64,000 nucleotides of DNA from an uncultured Bacteroidota bacterium. GTDB taxonomy: Bacteria > Bacteroidota > Bacteroidia > Bacteroidales > UBA932. Below, piece by piece: positions 17,294 through 25,912 of the stretch. The notes beneath the pieces were generated by a model that saw nothing but the letters and a program-made list of their open reading frames with translations, searched no databases and was not told where the DNA came from. Position numbers and translations under genes: made by a program. The DNA is taken from positions 248,001-312,000 of the forward strand of contig CALGSW010000002.1 in assembly GCA_937901965.1 (NCBI GenBank). Reading direction: 5' to 3'. The first letter of the stretch is position 1. Each line of letters opens with the position of its first letter.

Positions 17294-19282
17294 TTAAGCT
17301 GTTATCTGTTCAACCTCCTCCAGCTCCACCTCTCTGTCCAGAGCCTCGTATTTGGCTGAGTTGGTGCTCTTGAACTCGGGGATGAGCTTTTTGAGCTTTC
17401 TGACAACATCATCCGGATAGACATATTTGTTTGCAGTATAGAGCATCTCCTTGATTGTTGGGTGGATGAAGTCGTAGTCGTATTGTCTCACCTTGGCAAT
17501 CATCACCTTTTTATGGTAGGTTGGGAGGGTGTTTTCGCTGGTTGCGAGGAGCTCTTCATAGAGCTTCTCGCCGGGGCGGAGCCCCGTCTCTACAATGCGG
17601 ATATCTTTGTGCGGAATTCTGCCGCTAAGGCGAATCATCTTCTCTGCAAGGTCGTAGATCTTTACAGCTTCGCCCATATCAAAGATATAGATTTCGCCCC
17701 CTTTGCCGGTACAGCCCGCCTCAAGTACGAGTGAACAGGCTTCAGGGATGGTCATGAAGTATCTTGTTATATCTCTGTGGGTAACAGTTACCGGGCCGCC
17801 CGCCTCAATCTGCTTTTTAAAGAGTGGAACCACCGAGCCGTTTGAGCCGAGTACGTTGCCGAACCTTGTTGTTACAAACTGTGTGGGATTTGCTACGCCC
17901 CTCTCAACTTGTTTGAGATATAGTGATTGAACATAAATTTCAGCCGCCCTTTTTGAAGCACCCATAACGTTTGTAGGGTTAACTGCCTTGTCAGTGGACA
18001 CCATTACAAACCGCTCCGCTCCGTACTCCAGGCAGAGGTCGGCCACAATTTTTGTACCCCCCACATTTGTTACCACTGCTGCCGACGGGTGGAACTCCAT
18101 CATAGGGACGTGTTTGTATGCTGCAGCGTGGAATACAAGACTCGGCCTTGCAATTTCAAAAATCTGCCTCATCTTGATCTGGTTGGAGACATTGGCAATT
18201 ATCGGTTTAATTATAATGCCTGTATTTTTCGCGATTAGCTCAAGCCAGAGGTCGTTGAGTGGTGTTTCGGCCTGGTCAATTAGCAGTAGCTCTTTACAGT
18301 CAAACTGGACAACCTGTCTGGCTATTTCGCTACCTATTGAGCCCGCTGCTCCGGTTATCATTATGGTCTGGCCGGTGAACTGGTGCTCAATCCGGCTCCT
18401 GTCCATTTTTATTGTGTTTCTGCCCAGCAGGTCCTCAATTTTGATTTTGTTAATCTGTGGTATCGCCCTTCCCTCGTTTTCGTCAAAGCGGGTGAACATG
18501 CTTACGAGCATTATGTCCATCCCCTCTACGATGCATTTGTCGTAGAACTCTTTTGACATCATGTCAAGCTGGTTCTTGTAAACCAGAAGTGTCTTTGCTT
18601 TGTATTCAATCATTTTACCGGCAAGCCCCCTCTCAAGAGAGATAATGGGCACGCCGCTCACCACCTTGCCTACCTGATTGCTGCGGAATGCTACAAAGGC
18701 GATGGGGAGGTATGGGCTGCTGCGGTCTGAAAGAATGTGGTTTCCCAGAAGGATGGAGTCGTAGTCGCTTCCCAGGATGAAAGCTCTTGTCTTGTTGCTG
18801 CTGTTTGTGGTCTGCTCAAAGTTCTCAAATACGCTTTTTACAGTAAATCTGAATATGAACTGACCTGCCAGGGTCATCATGCCCAGCACAAAGGGGAACC
18901 AGTAATTAAATGTGAGGTGCAGCTCACCCTCAATATCGGTGTTGTTGAAGATGACTGCAAATGCGAAATAAATTAGTGCGCCGGATATGGCAGAGTAGGT
19001 GAGACGCTTAAGGTCTGCCATCGTGGAAAACCTTACAACTCCGTGGTAGGTTCTGAAGAACATGGAGGTTGAGGCGAAGATGGTGGCTACGATAAAGAGC
19101 TTTAGGGTGAAGTGCTGAGCCGGCTCTGCCGCGATGGTCTCCCGGAAGAACCACAGAGAGACGAACGCCATGACTACAATGAACTCGTCAAAGAGGAATA
19201 TGGTCCAGCGGGGCATGAAGTTGCCCATAATCTTAAGGAGAAACTTGTCTATCCTCTTGATCTGGTCTTGTATATTGCTCAT
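17294..19282 (-). CDS. Membrane-anchored UDP-GlcNAc 4,6-dehydratase/epimerase (PglF/CapD/WbpM type)
   Basis: About 662 residues. Four or five N-terminal transmembrane helices precede a CoA-binding-like Rossmann domain and a C-terminal Polysacc_synt_2 domain with GAAGSIGSEIARQV and STDKAVNPTNVMGASKRAAE. Such enzymes start synthesis of 2,4-diamino or 6-deoxy sugars from UDP-GlcNAc. I place the start at the ATG at 19282, since the only earlier ATG (19357) lies one base from a perfect -7 element and would be at or before the transcript start. It leads the polysaccharide operon. Confidence 0.87.
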   Translation of the reverse strand: MSNIQDQIKRIDKFLLKIMGNFMPRWTIFLFDEFIVVMAFVSLWFFRETIAAEPAQHFTLKLFIVATIFASTSMFFRTYHGVVRFSTMADLKRLTYSAISGALIYFAFAVIFNNTDIEGELHLTFNYWFPFVLGMMTLAGQFIFRFTVKSVFENFEQTTNSSNKTRAFILGSDYDSILLGNHILSDRSSPYLPIAFVAFRSNQVGKVVSGVPIISLERGLAGKMIEYKAKTLLVYKNQLDMMSKEFYDKCIVEGMDIMLVSMFTRFDENEGRAIPQINKIKIEDLLGRNTIKMDRSRIEHQFTGQTIMITGAAGSIGSEIARQVVQFDCKELLLIDQAETPLNDLWLELIAKNTGIIIKPIIANVSNQIKMRQIFEIARPSLVFHAAAYKHVPMMEFHPSAAVVTNVGGTKIVADLCLEYGAERFVMVSTDKAVNPTNVMGASKRAAEIYVQSLYLKQVERGVANPTQFVTTRFGNVLGSNGSVVPLFKKQIEAGGPVTVTHRDITRYFMTIPEACSLVLEAGCTGKGGEIYIFDMGEAVKIYDLAEKMIRLSGRIPHKDIRIVETGLRPGEKLYEELLATSENTLPTYHKKVMIAKVRQYDYDFIHPTIKEMLYTANKYVYPDDVVRKLKKLIPEFKSTNSAKYEALDREVELEEVEQITA

Positions 19283-19358
19283 AGGGTGCTTAAGTTTAGA
19301 AACAAGGATGTCCGGTGAGTCACAATTTAGGTGCCTCCCCTCTTCCCTGTTTATCATG

Positions 19359-19388
19359 CAAATATAGTATTTTTCTCCTCAATCTCAA
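19359..19388 (-). promoter_or_regulatory. Bacteroidetes-type promoter for the polysaccharide operon
   Basis: On the minus strand, TTG, 19 bases, then TATATTTG. This is a full match to the Bacteroidetes consensus (TTG-N19-21-TAnnTTTG). It would start transcription near 19353 and drive the operon running down to position 1. Confidence 0.75.
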
Positions 19389-19419
19389 ATTATTGTGGGG
19401 TGAATATGCACAATTTCCA

Positions 19420-19427
19420 TATATTTG
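19420..19427 (+). promoter_or_regulatory. -7 element TATATTTG upstream of the phosphoesterase gene
   Basis: A perfect TAnnTTTG lies 31 bases before the ATG at 19459. The nearest TTG upstream is 24 bases away (19393-19395), longer than the usual 19-21, so the -33 box is weak. It is divergent from the polysaccharide promoter. Confidence 0.5.
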
Positions 19428-19458
19428 TGATAGGTTTTATTTATTACTTTAATACACG

Positions 19459-21429
19459 ATGAGAAAAATAACCCTCTTAATCTCGTTGCTGTTTGCGGTT
19501 TTGCTTATTTCACCGGCGGCGGCTTCTCAAAACAAGAAAGTTATAACTAAAAGCCCTGACGTAATTAAGTTTGCGTTTCTGACAGACCTGCATATATCTG
19601 ACGTGGCTTCCAATATTGAGGACCTGCGTCTCTCTGTGGCGGATCTTAATGCTGCCGCCGCTGCCGGTTCTGAAGGTGCAGTGGACTTTGTGATTTTTGG
19701 CGGGGATATTACTGAGTTTGGGAGTGATGATGAGATTGCGCTTGCGCACTCGATTATCTCCGGGCTTAAGATGCCTTGGTATATAGTGGGGGGTAATCAT
19801 GATTCGAAGTGGAGTGAGAGTGGATGTAATACCTTTAAGGAGGTGTTTGGGTATGAGTTTTTTGATTTTGAGGCGGGCGGGGTTCGGTTCATTGGGACGA
19901 ATTCGGGGCCTAACATGAGGATGGCTCCGGCTTTGGTGCCGAGGGATGCGGTTCTGTGGCTTGACTCTTTGTCTCGCCGAATCGCGCCCGCCACCCCGGT
20001 GGTGTTTGTGAATCACTATCCGCTTGATGATGCTATGCTTAATTATTCGGATATTTTGACCTCTCTCTCCAGGATGAATGTTCAGGTTGCTCTGTGTGGT
20101 CACGGGCATAATAACAGGACCTATAATTATAGTGTGGGCTCTCCGGCAGGCGACTCACAATTTTTGCCGCTTCCTGCTGTAAGAGGTGTGATGGGCCGCT
20201 CTAACCTGCGTGCGGGGAAGGGTGCTCATGGCTACAATATCATCGCCGTGATTCCTGGTAAGGGCTTGATTACCTTTGAAGAACGTGTTGGAGGTGTGAC
20301 TAAGGCACCATGGCATAAACTGTTAATGAACACTCCGTTACCAAAATTTGCCGTCAAGGAGATATTCAACTATCAAGACAACTTTGACATTGGTTCCGCA
20401 GCGGTAATGGACGATAAGGGAAAGATATACTGGGCTAATGCTAACGGAGTTGTCAAGGCTTTTACAGAGGGTGGTAAGCAATTATGGTCGTTTAATGTCG
20501 GCTCAAAGGTCTTCTCTACTCCTGCGATTCATGAGAATAAACTTGTCTTTGGTGCTACTGACGGAACTATCTTCTGTCTTGATAAAGAGAGTGGTAATCT
20601 TCTGTGGAAGACATCTGCCAAGAAGTCTGTACTCGGCTCGCCAGCCATTAAAAATAACCTCGTATATATAGGTGCATCGGATAATTTCTTTCGTGCGCTT
20701 GATGTGAATTCCGGTATTCCGGTATGGGAGTTTACAGGGGTGAAGAGTTTTGTTGAGTCTAAGCCTTATGTTGATGAGGATGGTGTTTACTTTGGCTGCT
20801 GGGGCTCTACGCTCTACAAGCTTGACCCTAAGGATGGCACCCTTCTGTGGAGCTGGACAAATAACAAGGGGAGGGGACTCTCGCCTGCTGCTGTCTGGCC
20901 TCTAGTAGCCAACGGCAAGGTTTTTATTGCAACTCCTGAGCGTATGACTCATGCAATTGACACAAAAACTGGCAAGGAGCTTTGGCGCGCCAAGGGTGGC
21001 AGGGAGAGCGTCGGCCTATCGCCTGATAAAAATACGTTGTATATCAAGACCATGCAGGATACTGTTTTTGCTTATCGTACCGATGTTGATTTTAACGGCA
21101 TGGTTCCGCTTGCGGATAAATCAGTTCGCCTATGGACCTCTCACACAGGCTATGGTTACGAGATTGCCCCATCTTCTACCACTGCTGCCTATGGTTTTAT
21201 TTTTGTACCCACAGACAAGGGCAACATCTTTGTTCTCAAAGAGAGGGACGGCTCCCTGGCCGGTGTGATTCCATTCTCCGGTGCACTGATCAATCTCGTT
21301 GAGCCTGTGGGTAAGAACCGGATTCTTGTAAGCTCTATGGATGGCCGCGTTGCCCTGCTTGAGATCTCAGGCGAGAATTTTCTGACTGGAGATATTAAAC
21401 CGGATCCTAAGGCTAAGATGCGCAAGTGA
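19459..21429 (+). CDS. Secreted calcineurin-like phosphoesterase fused to a PQQ-type beta-propeller
   Basis: A 656-residue protein with a signal peptide (LLISLLFAVLLISPAAA). Residues ~35-290 form a metallophosphatase domain with all metal motifs: FLTDLHISD, GGDIT, GGNHD, NHYP and CGHGHNN. Residues ~300-640 form repeated PQQ/quinoprotein-like blades (GKQLWSFNVGSKVFSTPAI, GNLLWKTSAKKSVLGSPAI). The substrate is unknown; related exported proteins are annotated as purple-acid-like or Ser/Thr phosphatase-like. The propeller may bind a partner or glycan. The stop overlaps the ubiX-type start, so the two may be cotranscribed. Confidence 0.85.
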   Translation: MRKITLLISLLFAVLLISPAAASQNKKVITKSPDVIKFAFLTDLHISDVASNIEDLRLSVADLNAAAAAGSEGAVDFVIFGGDITEFGSDDEIALAHSIISGLKMPWYIVGGNHDSKWSESGCNTFKEVFGYEFFDFEAGGVRFIGTNSGPNMRMAPALVPRDAVLWLDSLSRRIAPATPVVFVNHYPLDDAMLNYSDILTSLSRMNVQVALCGHGHNNRTYNYSVGSPAGDSQFLPLPAVRGVMGRSNLRAGKGAHGYNIIAVIPGKGLITFEERVGGVTKAPWHKLLMNTPLPKFAVKEIFNYQDNFDIGSAAVMDDKGKIYWANANGVVKAFTEGGKQLWSFNVGSKVFSTPAIHENKLVFGATDGTIFCLDKESGNLLWKTSAKKSVLGSPAIKNNLVYIGASDNFFRALDVNSGIPVWEFTGVKSFVESKPYVDEDGVYFGCWGSTLYKLDPKDGTLLWSWTNNKGRGLSPAAVWPLVANGKVFIATPERMTHAIDTKTGKELWRAKGGRESVGLSPDKNTLYIKTMQDTVFAYRTDVDFNGMVPLADKSVRLWTSHTGYGYEIAPSSTTAAYGFIFVPTDKGNIFVLKERDGSLAGVIPFSGALINLVEPVGKNRILVSSMDGRVALLEISGENFLTGDIKPDPKAKMRK

Positions 21430-22043
21430 TGAAAACTTCAGCTATATACAGCAGAGTGGCGGGCGGCGGTTCTCCCGCCCTCCGCGTTGTGATAGGTGTT
21501 ACGGGAGCCTCGGGTCAGATTTACGCCGCCCGCATGATTGAAATTTTGAGGGAGATCTCTGCTGTGGCTCATGATGGCTCCCTTGAGGTTGACATCGTCT
21601 TCACGGACACCGCCCGCCAGGTCTACCCTCACGAGACCGGCCTGCCACTGCCTGAGGGGCTTATTCCAAACGACAGCTACTACAACAGGAATGCGTCGGG
21701 TTCCAACGCCCCCGACGCCCTGATTATAATTCCATGTACTATGGGTACTCTGGGCCGAATCGCCGCCGGTACTTCCGACGACCTGATTTGCCGCATTGCC
21801 GACGTTCAGCTCAAAGAGCGCCGCACCCTCATCATTGTCCCCCGCGAAACCCCATACTCCCTCATCCACCTCCGCAACATGACCACCCTCACCGAGGCCG
21901 GCGCCATAATAGCACCGGCGTCACCGGCGTTTTATGCGGTGGGGCAAAGTGATATGAATCAAGTTATCACCCAATTCGCATATCGCATACTCTCAATCGC
22001 CCGGATCTATCCCCTGCCAGAAGAACAGCAGTGGATGAAATAG
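21429..22043 (+). CDS. ubiX: UbiX-family flavin prenyltransferase
   Basis: About 204 residues from the ATG at 21429, which shares one base with the previous stop (TGATG). The family motifs are VIGVTGASGQIYAARM, PCTMGTLGRIAAGTSDDLI and VPRETPYSLIHLRNM. The enzyme makes prenylated FMN, the cofactor of UbiD decarboxylases; no ubiD lies in the window. Compared with typical UbiX there is an N-terminal extension of about 18 residues encoded partly by a GC-rich palindrome at 21458-21480. The whole gene is GC-rich relative to its neighbours. Confidence 0.88.
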   Translation: MKTSAIYSRVAGGGSPALRVVIGVTGASGQIYAARMIEILREISAVAHDGSLEVDIVFTDTARQVYPHETGLPLPEGLIPNDSYYNRNASGSNAPDALIIIPCTMGTLGRIAAGTSDDLICRIADVQLKERRTLIIVPRETPYSLIHLRNMTTLTEAGAIIAPASPAFYAVGQSDMNQVITQFAYRILSIARIYPLPEEQQWMK

Positions 22044-22052
22044 GTAAGGTGC

Positions 22053-22080
22053 AGCACCCTTTGGGTGCGCGCCTGTTTTT
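22053..22080 (+). terminator. Possible terminator after ubiX
   Basis: The hairpin GCACCC-TTT-GGGTGC is followed, after eight bases, by a short T run (GTTTTTC). The distance between stem and T run makes it a weak intrinsic terminator. Confidence 0.4.
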
Positions 22081-22091
22081 CTTTCATATCC

Positions 22092-22246
22092 CGGGCGGCT
22101 GTAACTCGTAGGCTGTTAGTAGTTTGACACTTTACCCCTGGGATCATCCCAGGGATAAAGTGTTAATATTTTTAAATATTGATTATTGCAAGGGTACGGA
22201 TGCGGATATTTCTCTGCCGAACGGCAAAACACGGCGGAGCACCAAT
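22092..22246 (+). repeat. Composite palindromic element (family A), copy 1
   Basis: Starts with GGGCGGCTGTAAC. It then has an inverted repeat with 20-base arms at 22125-22144 and 22146-22165 (TGACACTTTA...TAAAGTGTTA, a few mismatches), and ends with the hairpin GCCGAACGGC and the tag GCGGAGCACCAAT (22234-22246). It fills the gap between convergent ubiX and the repeat lipoprotein gene, where it could also stop transcription. The same layout recurs near 32.1, 34.5-34.7, 35.9, 49.8 and 63.8 kb. Confidence 0.8.
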
Positions 22247-22249
22247 TTT

Positions 22250-25200
22250 TTAGTAAGTAAACTGAATCGGGTTACCGTAATATGTACCCTTGGCAGTTAT
22301 TGCATATGGTTTTACGTAGTATACCCCACGGGCGGGTGCTGTGAGTGTGGTTTCATAGCCACCCGAACCGCTGCCGGAGGTTACTTTGGTATCGCTGGTA
22401 GTTGGATTTGTGTTGGTTTTTGAGTAGACGAATCCTCTTTCAGTAATTGTTGTTCCGCTTTCTGCACTTACAGAGCAAGTTAATCTAACGTAGCCATAGC
22501 TATAGCCTCCGTATGTGGAAATAGATGAGAATGAAGGAGGTGTGACATCAGTTGTGAATGATACTTGTGTTCCGTATACTGTTCCGTATCTGTTAGTTCC
22601 GTATGCTCTTGCATAATATATTGTATTACTTGTAAGACTAGAAACACTTCCTTCAAATACACCGGCACCTGTTCCAATGGATAGTTTGACAACTCCACTG
22701 CCACCAATACTTGGATTTTGCAACATCGAGTATACTACTCCTCTTTCTGTAACGCTGGAATTTCCTTCGTTTGTAACATTACCTCCTAGTGTTGCTGCAT
22801 TGTGAGTAACACTTTTTGGCTGAGATGTACTTACCTGAGCCGGTGTTGTTGCAAGTGTTGTAAACGAAACTTCGCTACCATAGGCGTAACCAGTTGAATT
22901 GTATGCAAAAGCTCTTAGATAGTATTTTGTATTTGGATTTAAACTTATGATTGTCTCGGAGAAACTTCCGGTCCCGCTTCCAATATTTATTCTTGTATTG
23001 TTATATGTGGGATTTGGACTAGTAGAAATAACTACGCCTCTTGATGTTACCGTTGAATTACCGTCACTGGTAACATTGCCTCCAACAAGAGCTCCACGGA
23101 TGGATATATTTGCTATTGCTGATGTAGTTACTGTTGCATTAGTAGCAGAAATCGTAGTAAATGAGCGAATATTTCCACTTGCCTGTCCAACCTGATTAGT
23201 TGCAAAAGCGATATAATAGTATGTCCTGTTTGCTGCAAGACCTGTAAGGTTTACTGTATAATCTCCTGATTGCTTTAGTGTAGCTGTCGCTTTTGCCCCG
23301 TATAATAGGAGGTAATAACTTGTATTATACGAATCTGAGTATCTTATTCCAATCTCTAGAAGGGGGCTGTTCCCGTTTGAAGATATTGATCCTCCAGCTG
23401 TTGCGCTGTTAGCTCCAATATTAGTCGCAGCAGATGTTGAAACTGTTGCAGTAGTAGCGTTACTGGTTGTGAATGATAAAATTTCTCCAAGACCATATCC
23501 GGCACTATTGGCTGCGTATGCCCTGAAATAATATTTTGTATTTTGCTGGAGGTTTTTGATAACAGATGTAAAATCTGAGTTTACCACGTTCTCTGCAGCT
23601 ATTGTTGAGTAACTTGAAACATTTGAATCAGTTGAATATCTGAAACCTCTGCCTGTAATTGTCCCTCCTCCATCATTTGTGATTTTTCCGGACGCATTTG
23701 CTGTATGTGCAGTAATGCTTGTTGGTGCATTAGTAGTTACTGTTGGGACTTTAACTTTTTCTGTCGTAAAAGCAATTTGCTGACCATATGAGGTTCCTGA
23801 GTTATTTACAGCGTATGCTCTTGCATAATAGGTTCTGTCCGGGGTAAGTGAAGTTAGTTTAACAGAATATACACCTTTCCCGCTGCCTGAAGTTACTTTA
23901 GTGTTTGAAGTTGTAGGATTTTGATATGTACTGTATACAATACCTCTATCAGTAACTGATCCGCCACCTTCGTCGGTTACTTCACAATTAATTGTTGCCT
24001 CTGTCGTTGTGATGGAAGTAGCAGGAGACGTGGTTACACTTGCAGGATTTGACAATGTTGTGAAATTTAGTTCATTACCATATGCTGTTCCATTTTTGTT
24101 TGTAGCAAAAGCTCTTACATAATATTTTGTTGCTTTGTCCAGATTTGTAAGAATAACAGAGAAATTAGCTGAAGAAGTTGTATATAAAACCTTTGAATCA
24201 TTAATATCAGGAGAAGAGGTTTTGCTGAATACAACACCTCTTTCAGTAATTGTAGCACCTCCGTCAGATGTGATGTTAACAGAGACCTGAGCAGTTCCTG
24301 ATGTAATTGATGAGATATTTGTTGTTGTGAGAGTTGGTATATCTGATGAGGTAGTAAAGGTTAAAATTTGACCGTAACTTGTTCCTAAGTAATTTGTTGC
24401 ATACGCAATAAAATAGTATTTAGTGTTATAAGATAAATTTGTTATTTCTCGGGAAAAGCTGCCTATCCCTGAACCCACGACAATCTTAGTCCCATAATAT
24501 GTTACAGATGAACTTGTAGAATATAAAATTCCACGTTCTGAAACATCGTATCCATTGCTTGAAGTAACATTTCCTCCTATAGTAGCAGAAGATGCTTTTA
24601 TGTTCGTAGCTGTAGACGTTGTTATAGTTGCTGTAGATGCATTAGTCTTGAAACTACTTGATTCACTGTATCCTGTTCCTGAACTATTTGTAGCGTATGC
24701 TCTTACGTAGTAGGTTGTATAAGGCTTTAATCCGGTAACTGTTTTACTGAAGCTTCCTGATCCACTTCCTGCAACCTCTTTTCTATCTGATATATCAGGT
24801 TCTGATGTCTCTGATAAGACAAATCCTTTTTCTGCTATATTGTCACCACCAGTTGTTATAATATTTCCTGATAGGTAAACACTAGTAGTACCTATTGAGC
24901 TGCTGTAAATTGTACTAAGTGAAAGAGTAGGAAGAAGAGGCTGTGTTTTAAATGTAATCTGGTTTCCGTATCCTGTGTACAAACTGTTTCTAGCATAAGA
25001 ACGAGCGTAGTATGTTACATTTGGAGAGAGAGAAGTTAAATTTGCGGTGAATGCACCCATTCCTGTACCTGCTGAGACTCTGCTTGATGTATAGATTGGG
25101 TTTTGTGTCGTAGAAAATACAATACCTCTGTCAATAATGTCTGAGTTTCCGTCTGTCAAAACCTCTCCTCTGATTTGTGCGCCGGATGCTGTAACTGCAG

Positions 25201-25900
25201 TAGGAGTTGAAGTGTTCAGGGTAGGTGTTGATATTGATAGTGTCATGAAATTACGCTCTTCGCCGTAGAAGGTTGCCTCTTTTGTATTAACATATGCTCT
25301 TGCATAATAACGAGTATTATGATCAAGGTTTGTCAAGTTCAAGGAGAAATAAGAGGAAGTTCCAGAGTAGGCCAGTTTACTATCTGTAATTTTAGGGCTG
25401 GCTGATTTTGAGTAAACTACTCCTCTCTCGGTAATTGAATAGCTGCCTCCTTCGGCGCCTTGGATACTTACTATAGCCGATGTTGCCCTTATACTACTTA
25501 CCATTATTGATGTAAAGGTAGGTGTTTTAAAGGATGTGCTTGTGCCGTAAATCACCCCATCGGAAGTGGTTTTTACGTAAGGCCTTACTATGTAGGTTTT
25601 CCCCTGCTGAATATTTTGAATATTTGCTTGATAAATGCCATCTGATGCCGATGAAGTAGAAGCATTATTTGATTTAACGGTTGGCTCTGTATTATCTGTA
25701 GTCCAGCATATTCCATAAGCTTTTAGTTTGAAGTTATTTGGATTTGTGAAATTGCCGGTAATAGTGAGGCTTTGTGAGGCTCCTACCGATTCAAATTTCT
25801 GGGAGGATATTCTAACAGAAATACTCTCTGCAGGATCTGGCATTTTTACACAACCTGCTACTATTATGATTAGAAAAATAATAAGTGTACGAACTTTCAT
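22250..25900 (-). CDS. Large surface lipoprotein with about twelve ~95-residue repeats
   Basis: A 1216-residue protein with a lipoprotein signal (LIIFLIIIVAGC). It is made almost wholly of about twelve tandem repeats. Each follows the pattern: T-x-ATNI-x-AxSAxxGGNV, then TERGVVYS-x-NP, then GSG-x-GSFS-x-L-x-L, then YYARAYATN-x-GTSYG. The pattern suggests fibronectin-III-like beta-sandwich modules, as in many Bacteroidetes adhesins and surface proteins. No catalytic residues are evident. It is last in a five-gene operon, 12 bases after the PEGA gene. A role as exposed stalk or ligand-binding surface protein is inferred. Confidence 0.8.
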   Translation of the reverse strand: MKVRTLIIFLIIIVAGCVKMPDPAESISVRISSQKFESVGASQSLTITGNFTNPNNFKLKAYGICWTTDNTEPTVKSNNASTSSASDGIYQANIQNIQQGKTYIVRPYVKTTSDGVIYGTSTSFKTPTFTSIMVSSIRATSAIVSIQGAEGGSYSITERGVVYSKSASPKITDSKLAYSGTSSYFSLNLTNLDHNTRYYARAYVNTKEATFYGEERNFMTLSISTPTLNTSTPTAVTASGAQIRGEVLTDGNSDIIDRGIVFSTTQNPIYTSSRVSAGTGMGAFTANLTSLSPNVTYYARSYARNSLYTGYGNQITFKTQPLLPTLSLSTIYSSSIGTTSVYLSGNIITTGGDNIAEKGFVLSETSEPDISDRKEVAGSGSGSFSKTVTGLKPYTTYYVRAYATNSSGTGYSESSSFKTNASTATITTSTATNIKASSATIGGNVTSSNGYDVSERGILYSTSSSVTYYGTKIVVGSGIGSFSREITNLSYNTKYYFIAYATNYLGTSYGQILTFTTSSDIPTLTTTNISSITSGTAQVSVNITSDGGATITERGVVFSKTSSPDINDSKVLYTTSSANFSVILTNLDKATKYYVRAFATNKNGTAYGNELNFTTLSNPASVTTSPATSITTTEATINCEVTDEGGGSVTDRGIVYSTYQNPTTSNTKVTSGSGKGVYSVKLTSLTPDRTYYARAYAVNNSGTSYGQQIAFTTEKVKVPTVTTNAPTSITAHTANASGKITNDGGGTITGRGFRYSTDSNVSSYSTIAAENVVNSDFTSVIKNLQQNTKYYFRAYAANSAGYGLGEILSFTTSNATTATVSTSAATNIGANSATAGGSISSNGNSPLLEIGIRYSDSYNTSYYLLLYGAKATATLKQSGDYTVNLTGLAANRTYYYIAFATNQVGQASGNIRSFTTISATNATVTTSAIANISIRGALVGGNVTSDGNSTVTSRGVVISTSPNPTYNNTRINIGSGTGSFSETIISLNPNTKYYLRAFAYNSTGYAYGSEVSFTTLATTPAQVSTSQPKSVTHNAATLGGNVTNEGNSSVTERGVVYSMLQNPSIGGSGVVKLSIGTGAGVFEGSVSSLTSNTIYYARAYGTNRYGTVYGTQVSFTTDVTPPSFSSISTYGGYSYGYVRLTCSVSAESGTTITERGFVYSKTNTNPTTSDTKVTSGSGSGGYETTLTAPARGVYYVKPYAITAKGTYYGNPIQFTY

Positions 25901-25912
25901 CTCTTGTCCCTT

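Noticed and set aside
19872..19992. GGCGGGCG and CGCCCGCC inside the phosphoesterase gene as another cloverleaf
   Set aside because: Only 8 bases pair, the spacing is over 100 bases with no three-hairpin interior, and the protein region has normal family motifs and length.
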